50,101 bases of DNA, taken from contig JABANP010000405.1 in NCBI GenBank assembly GCA_013115135.1, forward strand, positions 1-50,101. Direction: 5' to 3'. This DNA comes from Perkinsus olseni (Eukaryota > Perkinsozoa > Perkinsida > Perkinsidae). The notes beneath the pieces are model-generated. The model was not told the origin of the DNA. It saw nothing but the letters and a program-made list of their open reading frames with translations, and ran no database searches. Shown one piece after another: positions 18,646 to 30,595 of the stretch. The stretch's first letter is position 1. Every line of letters starts with the position of its first letter. Both the position numbers and the translations under genes were made by a program.

Positions 18646-19919
18646 TGTTCTGGCAATACTTCGGGGTTTGCCCTCAATTGTTTCTCGCAAAAGGCGTATC
18701 ACAAGCGGCAATTGCTTGAACTTGCTATACCACAACAAAAAATAATAATTCACAGTAGCACCTAGCTATTTCTCAATAAAACACGGTAGAGCGCTAAAGT
18801 AGCAACCTACACCCAGTTTGGGCGCGCGCACGGAATCTGGGTCACCCAAGCTCGGTAGGCATGCCTTCAATCCCACTGTGATTCACTTCATTCGTATTTC
18901 GCGAGCAGCTCGCGGAAAACATGTCAATACGAGCGTTCGCGCTCCGCGCGCACCAGATTTGCCTCCGCTGCCTTCTCCTAGGATCGAACCTGGGCGGGCT
19001 GGTTGCTAGCACACACCCTTATCCAGCAGAGTAAAAAGTTTTACGTGAGGTATACTTGTTGTTCTGTCGCGGTTAGTCTCCAGTGCCCCTCAAACACCTC
19101 GTACCTCTATCAAGGAGTCTCCTTCCTCGCCATCGGCGCTTGGGTGTATTCGACTCACCTCTCGTGCAGAACTCCAATGCAGTGGCTGGTCCGTTCTAAC
19201 TACTACGAGTTGGGCGTCATCAAATGACACAGAGTACTAGAATTGAACCCGAGTGTCTGGCAAAACCGACCGCTAATTATCCCGCTAGAGCACACTCTAC
19301 CCGAGAAAGTTGGAGGGTTTTATCCTCAGGTCTGCGAAATCTGAATTTGCGTCATAATCTACCGCTGGTTCAACCCGGGCCGCTACCATTTCTAGGCAAT
19401 TAATTCAATCGTTCAGTTAGTTAGCGAGAAACGTCCGACGCTTACGGCTTGGCCTGGCCTCGTAGGAGACCAAAGGCCACTAGGCCATTATCCGACAACT
19501 CAACGCTACGTAGCCGGTCGCTTAGGCCCAGGCTCAACCGGGAGGGATGGAAAACAGGACAGCGGGCCTGTGGTGCAGGCGCAGTCGAGAGACCACGGTG
19601 AGAGACCTACTCCGGATGCAGGTGGTCGAGAGACCAAACTGAAACCCGAAACCTGGACCTCGGGCCCCCAAACCACAAGGCAGTGTCGTGCTCATGCTGC
19701 ACCTGCATAGGTGCGCTATGGTACGTGAACAGCTAGCTACCATGACGTGCTCGCCAGATGCGACACAATCCGTGTCGCACCCCATCAGTGTGTCCCGTGT
19801 AGGCGGGCGACACGTGAACGTCCATACCACTCGTAACTAAACTCGGTTACTTCTTAACCATCAATTTGGATGTTGCTGCTTCTTCAGGGGTTGCGAGCGG
19901 AGAGCTGCTACTATCATCA
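18646..19919. other. Non-coding interspersed-repeat region with tRNA-like pieces
   Basis: No gene is supported. Minus-strand B-box-like motifs occur near 18988-18998 and 19232-19240. A hairpin with stem GCGACAC lies near 19759-19777. GC content is higher than in the gene-rich half. Confidence 0.45.
19222..19305 (-). other. tRNA-like sequence (pseudo-tRNA or SINE head)
   Basis: Minus strand reads GTAGAGTGTGCTCTAGCGGG and ends with GGTTCAATTCTAGTACTCTG. The ends can form a 7-bp acceptor-like stem, and GGTTCAATTC is B-box-like. The T stem is imperfect, and neither a proper D arm nor a clean anticodon loop can be drawn. I read it as a tRNA-derived repeat and not a functional tRNA. Confidence 0.3.
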
Positions 19920-20910
19920 GGGGCCTATTTCAAAATTCTCTTTAAAGAAGAGCTTCTTGAGGTTTAAGAAGCTCTTTAAAGAAGGAGCTCAGGAACCATA
20001 ACGGATTTCAAAATTTTGAGCTTCCTTCAAGAGGACCTCTTGAATCTCAGGAAGTCTTCCTGAAGGTCTTGAAGGGAAATTCGAGGCGACGTGGGACTTG
20101 ATGCACGTGGGATTCGAACCCGGGACCAATAACCCATGTTGTGTTGTGTCGCAGCCTACACGGTGAAGGCTTCATAGTGTGCAGGCTACACCCTATGAAG
20201 TTCATGATATGAACTACATTTTGATATCGCTTATTCCATAATCTTCGTTGAATGGATAGTGTTGATATACCCGAAGACTTGGCCGCCAAGTCTTGGTGTA
20301 GCCCGGGGTAGGAGTTCGTAGTTCACCCTCCATTATAGAGCCTTTGTGTGTGGCTCTCTCGCGACCGTGCGAGGCAAGGCGGGAGTATTAACAAGTCAGA
20401 CAAGTCGAAAGAGTGTATCGTTACTGATGACTAATCAGCGCACATTTTTTTGCTAGTTTGGTCGGCTGGTTGGGCCATCTGGCCTCGAGGTCGCGGGTTC
20501 GATTCGAGGGTACCACATCGCGCGTGGATAGAGACACTTTGTCGAGCTTTGCGGCCGACTTGTACAGAGACCACCGAATGAAGCGTCAAAACTTCTCTTT
20601 AACCTAACCCCGGGTAGGTTGAGTTTCTTGAAACGAAAAGTTCATGAAAATCAGATTTTTGAAATAGGTTATGACCTTCTTGAAGCTTCTTACGCATTTT
20701 AACGTGTGAAAACGAGGTTCTTACAGGAAGCCTTCCTTAATGAATGGTTCCTTTAAGAAGGGTTCTTGAACCTCAAGAAGCTGATGGTTTAAAGAATCCT
20801 TCTTAAGGTTCTTAAAGGAGGATTTTGAAAGCCGTTAAGGCAAAATTTGGCGGTTTCACGCGTAAGAAGCTCAAGAATGCTTCTTTAAAGAGAATTTTGA
20901 AATAGGCCCC
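19920..20910. mobile_element. Foldback/MITE-like element with 31-bp perfect terminal inverted repeats
   Basis: The left end (19920-19950) starts GGGGCCTATTTCAAAATTC and the right end (20880-20910) is its exact reverse complement over 31 bp. CAG precedes the GGGCC of the left end and follows the GGCCC of the right end, a possible 3-bp target duplication. The interior is full of further inverted repeats of TTCTTGAAG/CTTCAAGAA type and holds two B-box-like motifs (20109-20119 minus, 20497-20507 plus). No transposase is encoded. The GGGCC ends and 3-bp duplication recall PIF/Harbinger MITEs, but that link is an inference. Confidence 0.7.
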
Positions 20911-21480
20911 AGAGTAGCAATCGAGCAACTTCGTTACGTTAGAGCAGTTTACGAATGAGCAATAAACATAAATATGAGCAATTTCTAAAATTACATAGCA
21001 GCAACCAATGTTAATAGTAGCACATTTGCTCGTTTGTAACAGTGAAATTGCTATTTCGCTCCTTTGTATTTTCTCGGCGGAACAGAACGTTTCAAGCAAA
21101 CTAGCAAAAGTAGCAGAGACTATATGATTCAGCAATCCAGCATTTTCAGGCAGTTTGCTCGGTTGCTCTTTTGTGACAGAGCCGCAGCCGTGGCGGCACG
21201 CATATACATAGCCCAGTCCGCTATGTCATATACATGCGTGCAGCGGAGCGGTCGTCAGCATATTCGTGAAAAGTAAATAGGGCTTCAATAAGGGGCCCTT
21301 TGGGTGCGGTGTGCAGCACCAAGCGCAGAGTATCGCAAAGAGGACACGTGAAGCATCCGACTCAAGGTGTAGGCTGCAGTACTCTTCACTTGTTCTTGTT
21401 GTATCCTGTCATCCGCGTCGGGCAGCATTTTCACGACGGCCTTTTATCCCGGAGAACTGCGATAGCTCTCCTACTTACAC
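20911..21480. other. Intergenic sequence with no supported gene
   Basis: About 570 bp of unique-looking sequence between the MITE and the simple-repeat zone. Short open frames exist on both strands with no recognisable domain. Confidence 0.4.
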
Positions 21481-21581
21481 AGTGTTCCTAGTTTGATGAT
21501 ATGAAGGGAAACTGGCAAACTCAAGGACGTACTCAGTAGGACATGCGATGACAGAATGGTGACAACAGAATGGTAATAACA

Positions 21582-21615
<34 letters not shown>

Positions 21616-22415
21616 CTGCCTCTCTCGATCCTCCAATAGTACATTCTGAAGAGGAAGAAGAAGCATGGAGCATAAATTAATGCCCGGGTTAATGATAAGT
21701 AGTCGGAGGATGGACATGACGATAACTCCGACAATGATGGGGGAATTGATTATTTGATTATTACTATGAATCCTGCCCTCACGGTGTTGATCCCTACCTC
21801 ATCATCATATGGCATCATCCCTGCATGGTAGAATGGACAACGAGCACCAACAACGATGATAGCTGATCATCATAATAATAATTAAATAATCAGATAATGA
21901 GCCCAGTCTTCAGGGTCTATGATAGGGGGTCTATGATTATGGTGGTAATGATGATGATGATATGAGCCATGGCGGTAGATTGGATGGGGAGTCGGTGATG
22001 ATGATGATGAGGAGTCCGGAGGAAACTGCTCTCCTTCCAGCGGACCCTCATGATAGTTTTCATCATCATCATCATCATGATATAATGATGATAATGACAA
22101 AATTGGTCTGTGCAACCAAGGATACAAACACCAGATATGAGCATGACTAATGCGATGATTGTAATTAAAATGATAATAGTCGTAATAACGATAGAGATTC
22201 GGGTGATAAGTGGTAGTAAAATAGTAATACCATAAGGCTGCTATCATCATCATGGTAGCCATATGGCTGGCACGGGGCCCGACCTCCAAACTCGAGCGGC
22301 AGAGAAAACAGCCGAAAGGATTATCAGAGAAAACGGCAGACGACGTAGCTGCACAAGTAGCCGCTGCTGCCACTTGTTGTTGTTGTTGTGGTGGTGGTGG
22401 TGAGGGATCACCATT

Positions 22416-22455
<40 letters not shown>

Positions 22456-22671
22456 CTCCGAGTAGTGAGTTTATTATCACGTTCACTGTGCTGATGTTGT
22501 TGTTGTTGTTGTTGTTGTTGTTGATGATGGCAGAATAGTAATTTTGAAGATACCCATTTATTGATCGAGTACCTGAAGTCGTACAAAAGGACAACTTTGG
22601 GGATAGTATATAATGATGATGATTATGTGATGATGATGATGATGGTGTAGCTTCAAACCGAGATGCTATTA
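21481..22671. other. Triplet-repeat-rich intergenic region
   Basis: Long (ATG)n/(CAT)n tracts at 21581-21613, 22059-22078 and 22413-22453 and a (TTG)n tract at 22494-22522 dominate. Frames on both strands translate into His, Asp, Ser or Gln runs and none shows a domain. It follows the 3' end of the metallophosphoesterase gene on the minus strand. A short non-repetitive block (22255-22360) could be an exon, but the strand is unclear. Confidence 0.5.
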
Positions 22672-23359
22672 TTACAATGCCATTATCGCTGGTTTCGCCG
22701 GTAATCTGTCATGATGACGACTGCCATCATCATCGGCAGTAGTAGCAGTAGCATGACTGCTATGTAAATTTGAGTTCAATGATAGCCCTCCTCCTCCTGC
22801 TGCTTCTCGTTGCTGTTGTTGTTGGGGTAGGTACTTATTCGCATACCACGCCGTTAACACCTCATTATTATCGACACCTATTAACAGCATCATCATCATC
22901 ATCACAACCACGGCGCCCCCAATCGTCATGGTAGTACTGTTGCTGCTGCGGCTGTTGCTGCTGTTGTTGTGGTATTATGATCATTATTACCTTCTAAGGT
23001 TATGAGCGCTGTTGCCACTTTATACTCTTTATTCAGTTCTATCGGTCTACCGTGTATTTGGGTTATCAGTGATGGATCATCTTTATCAACTTCAATTGCA
23101 TCACACAATTGAAAGTAGCCACCTGAACCCTTACAATTCCTTCTTGAATATTTAACTGAATCTCGTAATATGTAACCAGGCATATTAACTATAATAACAT
23201 CATCATTATAGGGGATCTCCGACCTACAAAAAATAACAACATCATCATCATGAGCTGATTAGGAAAACAAGATATTTGAGTCTCAGTTTTTGTTGTTGTT
23301 GTTACTGTTGTTACTATGGCGCTCTCTACTACTACTTCAAATCATGATATGTAAATGTC

Positions 23360-23390
<31 letters not shown>

Positions 23391-23505
23391 CTTGGCCACG
23401 ATGTTGAGGAGATCGCGTCTTTTCATTGTTAATATCATCATCATCATTATCTGCAATAATAGCACGAAGAATCACGAGGGGCTACATAATGATCAAGTGT
23501 TAAAC

Positions 23506-23544
<39 letters not shown>

Positions 23545-24049
23545 CGTCGATCATCATCATCATAACAACTTTTACCCGCTCCTTTTATATCCTGTGTAAT
23601 ATCTACCCCAACAGCAGCAGCAGCAGAGGTGGTGCTACGTAACTCTGTTGTTGTCGTTGTTGTATAGAGATGTCCTCGTCGTATACCACCAGATGGATAA
23701 ATACAACAATCACAGATGCCCATTGATGATGATGTTGATGATAATAATAACAACTCATTACTAGTATTCTTAACGCTATTATTACGCCGCCGCTGAGCTG
23801 CCCTTATTGTCTTAGCTATGCTGTAGAGGGATATGCCATCCCTTATGCTCGAAGCTATGAAAGTACCGATTGTTGTCTGGTGTAGTCTTATATTTTTAGA
23901 GGATAATAATATCATCCTTCTCATCATTATTGAGTCATTAGTATTATTACCACCACCAGCCCTAACGGTACATTTCATGAGATCATCAAGGTTAATCTCA
24001 TCACATAGTATCGAGTACCTGAATAATAAGAGCAATCCCATCATTAACG

Positions 24050-24080
<31 letters not shown>

Positions 24081-25414
24081 GAAAATGATGATGATGCTGA
24101 ATAATCATGCGTTTGCCATGTAGAGTGTGACGACGACGACGACAATTATTATTATTACTTTAATGAGATAAGAGGTAAGACCGATGATGTATTGTTATGA
24201 TGATGATAATTGTCCAGTTTGTTCATATGCTCTTCCACAAGGCACTGTATTTCTGGATCCGGTTCGAAGTCACTTACAGGTACCTATGATCGGCGGTTGT
24301 CGAGAGTGGACAATAGTATAATAATAATAATAACAACAATAATAACAACAAACATAAATCATAGCTATTACTACCAAATTGACGAAGATATCCAACAACA
24401 TGTCATCATTATTATTCACTTCATCATCATCATCAACAACAACTGCCGCCACTGACGCCGGACCATCATAATTGTCGTTACGATCGCTTCTTATGGAGCA
24501 TGCTGATGATGCTGATGATGATGAATACGCTCCTGATGATAGATCGAGATGATAGATGAATGAGAATGACGTCGAAGATGATGATGATGCCCCTGGGTGG
24601 TGGTGGTGGTGGAGGCTAACGTACATAATCTCCCACTACTACTATTACCACCTCTATCCTCGTTGTTGTTATTGTGTTTATTCTCCTTCTTTTTTCTTCT
24701 CCTCCAAGTAAGGTCGAATACTAATATATTCTCTACATCGCAACCAGCTTTAGCTATTGTTATCTGGATGAGGATGATGATGATAAGATAGGTAATAATA
24801 ATGGTGACCTGTTAATGGTATTATTATTACTCCATCAACATCTTCAACATATGCATCATGATCATGTCCTCCTATTATTAATATTAATTAATTACTCTAC
24901 AACAACTACCATTACTACTACCACCACCACTTCCACCATCATAACGCTGCTCTTCTTCTTGCGGCAGCAGCTGGTACAGTTTCTTATTACCCCCATCACA
25001 GTGTTCTTCCATCGTCGTGGTCGTCGTCGTCTTATGGTAATACTCGTTAAGAGCCTTTGCTAGTGCCCTATCATATCGCATAGATTGATGGGTGATTGGT
25101 ATGATGATGTAATTATTATTATAACAATTAACACTGCCACCACCGCCACCACCACCCACAGCCACATCGTCATCATCATCATCATCCTCTTTGTTGAAAC
25201 CTCTATCTCCTCTATGTCTTAGTCCTTGCTGCTTTACTCGTCTTTTCATGATGAGGAAGTCCATAACTGTCTCTAATACTGGTTTGATCTCAGCACCACC
25301 AAATGCTCCTTGTTTGTATAAAGATTCATCTTCAGTTAGTAAACCCAATAAGTATACACTCATACACTCACGGCAGCATTGAGTAGTAATATCATTATCA
25401 ACAATACCTGACTC

Positions 25415-25449
<35 letters not shown>

Positions 25450-26287
25450 GAAGAATGTGATGATGATGATGATGAGTAATACAACAACTGGTTATGTACA
25501 GTCTGCAGGATACAAGAAGAAGCTTTAGTATCATTATTACTATCATGATGCTTCATCATGATGCCAGAATGCTTGTCAGTAGGAGCAGCAGCAGCAGCAG
25601 TCGAGATATTGAGAATAACATGATGCTTGGGGAGGAGGGATGACGATGATGTGATTCCGGTAGCCGACGACGATGGTAGTGGTATATGCGGCATATTGGT
25701 ATTGATCCAAGTAAAATTAGATTCCTGATTAGATGATGAACAATAATAATCATGACCACATAACAACTCTACAACAGTATAACTCTTCTTACCTGGATCC
25801 TTGATGCTAGTTCGTCGATCGTAAGGTCTGATTCATGGTTACCAAAACAAACATAATCAACACCACACTGAGAATACAACTGATGATTATGATGATGTGC
25901 GATAGGTTGTTGTTGTTTTTTTTACTTTATTCATCACATCAACCATAGATTTGCCCTTATCAATTGTAGATAATGCTGATGGAGATAAGAAATCTCCGGC
26001 CAATATGAATATAGTGTTATCAGGATTCGCAGCGTTATTACCTAACAACAATACGGTAGTAGTAAGAGTAGTAGTAAGAGGTTGTTGTTGTTGTTGTTCT
26101 TGTTATTATTATTACGATAATAATCTATAGCTGTCTTAGCTCGTGGCCAATTATCGAGTTCATAAACATCATTAGTGGATATAATACGTAAATGTACTGT
26201 TGAAGTATCATCATCATCATCCATAGCGTAAGTATGATGATGCTGATCATGATGATCGGATGATGATGTATTCGGCGTCCTCATCAT
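22672..26287 (-). CDS. 5'-nucleotidase-family metallophosphoesterase, multi-exon
   Basis: The gene is read right to left through many short exons. The first (from 26287) contains LRIISTNDVYELDNWPRA. Later ones carry IFILAGDFLSPS, then GVDYVCFGNHESDLT (near 25815-25880), ESNFTWINTNM, VYLLGLLTEDESLY with PITHQSMRYDRALAKAL (25100-25340), GGHDHDAYVEDVDG (near 24835-24875), and VSDFEPDPEIQCLVEEH. The last two domains follow: NIRLHQTTIGTFIASSIRDG with YPSGGIRRG (23670-23910), and MPGYILRDSVKYSR, GGYFQLCD, LNKEYKVATALIT, VDNNEVLTAWYANKYLP (23183-22800). The D, GD, GNHE, THQ and GGHDH motifs give the metal site of calcineurin-like phosphoesterases, and the C-terminal half is the 5'-nucleotidase substrate domain. 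The final intron is 22990-22878. Coding triplet runs make large Asp/Asn/His insertions. Exact substrate (nucleotide or other phosphoester) is unknown. I chose 26287 as the first ATG before the conserved start. Confidence 0.8.
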
Positions 26288-26577
26288 GTTTCTCTTACGT
26301 GTGAGGATGCATCATCATCCTGTATATTATTGATGTTAAGATGCCCACCGCCGCCGCCTCCACCATCACAACGGCCCTGGATGCTGTCATTAGGTGATAT
26401 CATTAAATGATGATAAATAATTATATATTAACATCATCATCATCATATACTCTGTTAATACTGAGCTTCACAACAACAAGACAGACGAGGCATCATAGGT
26501 AGAAACTGCTGACGTTGGTAATGATAATAATGGTGGTAGTGGTGTATGATGATGATGATAATACAGAAGTGCTTCTA

Positions 26578-28239
26578 CTAGCGGTTGGCAGCCTTTGCCC
26601 TGTATCTCTTCTTTAAATGTTTCGGACATTTAGTTTCGAGTTTGGCTCTTCTTTTCTCTTTAACCATCTTCTTCCATTCACTTTTACTTATACCATCAGG
26701 TATATGACCATCACCACCACCTGCTGCTGCTGCTACTGCCGTTGCTGCTGTAGATGACGCTGATATCACCGGGGCATCATCATCATCACTCTCACTACTA
26801 CCACTATCATCATCATCATCCTCGGTATCATCATGATGATGGTGAACATTAGACTTATTAGTACTAGTAGCAGCTGTAGTGGCCAATAAACGATTATATA
26901 CAGATTTCTCGCCCTTAGCATGCTTAGCTAGCTCCTCTTCCATCTCTAGTAAATCACTAAATTGATTAAGCGTCGATGGTATCCAAGTATCCAGGAATAC
27001 TCTCTCATCATCGTAATACTTCTCAGATAATACCTCACCACCACCTTGGTTGGTATTATTATTATCATCATCAGCTGCTGCTGCTGCTGCTTGTGTGTCA
27101 TGTAGCAATAATGTAGCCAACCATCTCTGTTCGGGTAGAGTAAGATGCTTCCTACCAGCATGGGGTAATAATGCTGCAACCACCACCTCATCATCAGGAT
27201 GCAATGATGTTGAAGATGATGGTACATCATCAGCGATAATGAAGTCGAATAGAGTATTAACAGAGAGCAATGATGGCAGTAGTGCTGTAGGTTGATCATG
27301 ACTATCATCATGATCATCATGATGATGATTGGGAGTGGTTGTGAGGATATACTTACGAAAGAACCTTGTGATGTTAACAATGTCTCTTTTGAGGAAATCC
27401 AATGCTTGATTGTGATCATGTTCCACAGATTGGGATACATCAATAATATACACCGTATTAGTATCAGGTGATAATAGTAAGTTAAATTCTGATAGATCAC
27501 CATGTACTAATCTGCATTTCTGGAACATAACCCTCATCAATATGATAACCTGTATATAAATATCCATTGTTATCATATCACCACTAGTAAGATCCTTCAA
27601 CCTTGGATATGCCTCACCACGCTTGCTATTCATCATCCTCATCATATTACCATCCTCAGTAGTAGTAGTACTGCTATTGTTGTTGTTGTTGTTGTTAGTA
27701 CTACCAAGATACTCCATGACCAATACATTATTACGGCATTCAATAACAGTTGGACATGGTATATTACCCTGTACTTTAAGACGTGTAAGATTTCTCATCT
27801 CTTTCTCAGCCCACATACTAACCATCTTACGTGGATTACTCTTACAATAACCTTTCCTGAAACGATATTCACCTTCAACATATTTCGATCTGTCCTTAAA
27901 CACCAATATACTAGTTTTATACACTTTCACAGCCAAACCACGGCGCCCATCCGTACTAGTAGTAGCATAATAGACGTTAGCCTCCTTACCAGTGGATATG
28001 GTACCAAGTAACTCATTAAATACACCTCTATTACGCATCTTATTGAGTATACCAAGAGTGCGTGGATCTAATACATTATCAATAGTAGCTCGCGTATCTT
28101 GAGTCAAACCAAGATGTCTCCTATACTCATCAGCCTTCTTCTTAGCATAAGTGATAGAATTCAATGCACTATGTCCAACATGAACAGGATATGCTGATCC
28201 ACCACCACCACCATCATGATCATCATGATAGTCCGACAT
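26578..28239 (-). CDS. RIOK1: RIO1-type atypical protein kinase, ribosome biogenesis
   Basis: A single uninterrupted 553-residue frame. ISTGKEANVYYA (residues 81-92) is the P-loop, AVKVYK carries Lys105, EGEYRFRKGYCKSNPRKMV and WAEKEMRNL are RIO1-specific, LVHGDLSEFNLLL (245-257) is the catalytic loop with Asp248, and YIIDVSQSVEHDH carries the metal-binding Asp267. These distinguish RIO1 from RIO2. RIO1 is known to act in late 40S subunit maturation in the cytoplasm. A 30-residue Asn/Ser/Thr insertion (181-210) sits in the kinase domain after MEYLGS. The C-terminal part has poly-Ala, His and Asp runs and ends with a Lys/Arg-rich tail (KKMVKEKRRAKLETK). No intron is needed, unlike the neighbours. 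It diverges from EIF3I with 141 bp between start codons. Confidence 0.95.
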   Translation of the reverse strand: MSDYHDDHDGGGGGSAYPVHVGHSALNSITYAKKKADEYRRHLGLTQDTRATIDNVLDPRTLGILNKMRNRGVFNELLGTISTGKEANVYYATTSTDGRRGLAVKVYKTSILVFKDRSKYVEGEYRFRKGYCKSNPRKMVSMWAEKEMRNLTRLKVQGNIPCPTVIECRNNVLVMEYLGSTNNNNNNNSSTTTTEDGNMMRMMNSKRGEAYPRLKDLTSGDMITMDIYIQVIILMRVMFQKCRLVHGDLSEFNLLLSPDTNTVYIIDVSQSVEHDHNQALDFLKRDIVNITRFFRKYILTTTPNHHHDDHDDSHDQPTALLPSLLSVNTLFDFIIADDVPSSSTSLHPDDEVVVAALLPHAGRKHLTLPEQRWLATLLLHDTQAAAAAADDDNNNTNQGGGEVLSEKYYDDERVFLDTWIPSTLNQFSDLLEMEEELAKHAKGEKSVYNRLLATTAATSTNKSNVHHHHDDTEDDDDDSGSSESDDDDAPVISASSTAATAVAAAAGGGDGHIPDGISKSEWKKMVKEKRRAKLETKCPKHLKKRYRAKAANR

Positions 28240-28380
28240 ATTCGATGATGCACAGATACAGAACGATAATTAAAAGCTCCGACGAACTAATCGATCGTTA
28301 GGGCGGGCGCTAAATGCATGGAATGGCGTTGTTGTTGTTACTGTTGTTACTGTTGTTCTTCTCCCTTGTCTACCCTTATC
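28240..28380. promoter_or_regulatory. Divergent promoter between RIOK1 and EIF3I
   Basis: The 141 bp between the two start codons contain a GGGCGGGCG box (28300-28308) and a TGTTGTTGTTACTG run near 28330. Both genes serve the translation machinery, so co-regulation is plausible. No TATA box is clear. Confidence 0.5.
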
Positions 28381-29699
28381 ATGCATCCATTAGTTATATA
28401 CGCGCATCGTAGGCCCGTGACTCAAGTTGGGTTTAATAGTGATGGTGATTTATTATTTACTAGTGGTAAAGATAATGGTATGTGCGTATGGGACGCTTAT
28501 ACTGGTGAAAGGTTGGGTACTTATGAGCCACATAAAGGAGCTGTATTCTCATTCTCATGTACATATGATAGTACTAGATTGGTAACTGGTTCGGGTGATC
28601 AATGTATCAGAGTATTCGATGTAGTAAGTGGTACATGTCTAGCTGAAGAGATGGTCAAGGGTGTGGTGAGAAGTGTAGAATGGTGTACTAATCCTAATAA
28701 ACAGGTAATAAGGATAACCACAACGACGACAGTGTACCCTTGTTAATTATTAATACTCTTTTAGAATCGTTTCGTAGCATGCCGAGACCAATTCGTATCC
28801 ACACCTAATTCTGTTAGTATATGGGATTATGATGAGGATAGCAATAAGTTAACAGTGAATATGCAGATCACCGGTGATAATCTGCCGGGTAAAGCTTTAC
28901 AGGTAGTACTGCGGCGGCTGGTATTACTCATAGTGAATAGTTGTTGTTATTATTATTAGGCAAGATGGGGTCTATATGATGAGACTATTATCACCATACA
29001 TGATGAGAAAAGTGACAATAATGCTGCTACTAGTATATTCATATGGGATGCTATTACCGGTGATAAGTTGCAGCAGATCGAACATGCTCATGAGTAACAA
29101 TCATTACACTTCCTTCAATGATGATGCTGCTTGTATTTAGGCGACCTATTACGAAGTGTCAATTCTCGGCGGATCGATTATTGTTCGTAACAGCATCTCA
29201 GGATATGACCGGTAATAATAACGTCATGATAACAAGTTACCCGACGACATTCCCTTATTCAGCTAAGCTATGGAACATAAGAACCTGGCAGTGCGTCAAA
29301 ACTTATTCCTCTGATCGTCCTATTAATGATGCTACTATTAATCCTCTTTATCGGGCTGATGATGATGACGAGGAGGTTGTTGAAGATAAAAGGGATGATG
29401 GAGTATTAGTTAGTAGAAGACGACAACATGTTATGCTTGGTGGTGGACAACAAGCTCGTGATGTTACTACTACATCAGCTAAACAGGGTAAGTTCGAATC
29501 ATGTTTATTCCATATGATTTATGAGAATGAACTTGGTAAAGTATCGGGTCATTTTGGTCCTATTAATACCCTATCATGGTCTCCTGATGGTTACACCTTC
29601 GTATCGGGTGGTGAAGATGGATATGTTAGAGTACATCATATGGATGATGATTATACTAATGATACCAGCGCTGCTAAGAAATGGGGAGATGATCTTTAA
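28381..29699 (+). CDS. EIF3I: Translation initiation factor eIF3 subunit i (WD40)
   Basis: Exons 28381-28704, 28765-28902, 28960-29093, 29141-29211 and 29263-29699 join in phase to a 367-residue protein; introns are 60, 57, 47 and 51 bp with GT-AG ends. Family landmarks are unmistakable: HRRPVTQVGFNSDGDLLFTSGKD, TGERLGTYEPHKGAVFSFSC, FVTASQDMTAKLWN across the last intron, HVMLGGGQQARDVTTTSAKQ and HFGPINTLSWSPDGYTFVSG with GGEDGYVRVHH near the end. eIF3i is a seven-bladed WD40 propeller bound to eIF3b/eIF3g on the 40S subunit during initiation. A 26-residue Asp/Glu/Arg-rich insertion (YRADDDDEEVVEDKRDDG) enlarges one loop. An upstream in-frame ATG at 28318 would add only a Cys-rich peptide from a TGT repeat; 28381 fits the family start MHP better. 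Confidence 0.95.
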
Positions 29700-29963
29700 A
29701 CAAACAGTAATCATGATAAGCAAGATAAGAAAGATGATACGCTTAAATACGCTTACTACACTGCCACCATCGTTTCGTCATGATGACTCATAGCCTTGAT
29801 AAGGCTTGAGACATCATCAGCATCATCATCATCAGTAGTAGTAGAACAACTCCAACAACGATAAGAGGTATTCCTTGGATACTTGAGAATGTACTTGTGT
29901 TGTTATCATAATCACCATCATGATCAACAGATTATTATCGTGTGTTGTTATTCTCCATTTTAG

Positions 29964-30593
29964 CATTTCCACCATTCATCTTTGCTATTATCACCAGTAT
30001 TATCGATATGGTGATACCCTCAGGGAAGACTGAAGCGTATCATAATGTGCAAGCTGATGATACTAACGATCATGTTATGGCTCATTATTATAATACAACA
30101 CTATTACGCATCTTACTCGACAAGAACAACCCGAACCCACATGAAGTATTTAATGGTAGTATCACTTCTTCAATTGAGAACCTCACTACAACCTCACTAC
30201 TACAGCATCATCATCATCATGACGACGATAGGCTAATGAAAGTAATGGAATATTGTCAAGTGGATATTACTAATCATTGTTCGTATACTCTTCGGTGCTC
30301 TTCAGGTGCACAATTCTTCTTCTTATATCGTCTCATCATCATCATCGGAGGCTTGGCGACTTGTAGTAGTAGGAGGTTGTTGTAATAGTAGTAGTAGTAG
30401 TAGATTTCTTGTTGAGCATGCCAATACTGCCAAGGGCGGCGGTGAAGGCGATTTCACTGCTCCATTCATGAGAGTACTATTATTAAGTATTTCATGTACA
30501 GCTCTAGTGGCTATAACAGTGTTACTGAGATATTATATGAGAAGAAAGAAGGATATCAATAAATATGTCGAGAACACAGTGTCGAGGGATTGA
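29964..30593 (+). CDS. Predicted membrane protein, 5' exon unresolved
   Basis: Two exons are supported: 29964-30259 and 30306-30593. The intron 30260-30305 (46 bp) has GT-AG ends and TTACTAAT inside. The N-terminal exon follows a good acceptor (CTCCATTTTAG), so an upstream exon should exist but I cannot place it. The protein has an N-terminal hydrophobic helix (FPPFIFAIITSIIDMVI), a central part with NGSITSSIENLT-type N-glycosylation sites and a His/Asp run, and a second helix (VLLLSISCTALVAITVLLRY) followed by a basic tail (MRRKKDINKYVEN). I do not recognise the family. An alternative 3' splice (GTGTCG at 30579 to AG at 30656) would give a Gln-rich tail ending EEKK. Confidence 0.5.
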
Positions 30594-30595
30594 AT

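Noticed and set aside
20457..20520. Functional tRNA gene on the plus strand
   Set aside because: A B-box-like GGGTTCGATTCG is present, but no D arm, anticodon loop or acceptor stem can be paired properly.
21882..22586. 234-residue minus-strand ORF as a gene
   Set aside because: Almost wholly His, Asp, Gln, Tyr and Ser runs from triplet repeats. It has no conserved block, and the neighbouring metallophosphoesterase is complete without it.
25424..25448. CRISPR or regulatory array suggested by regular repeats
   Set aside because: Simple (AAC)n microsatellite with no spacers; many like it occur in the right half.
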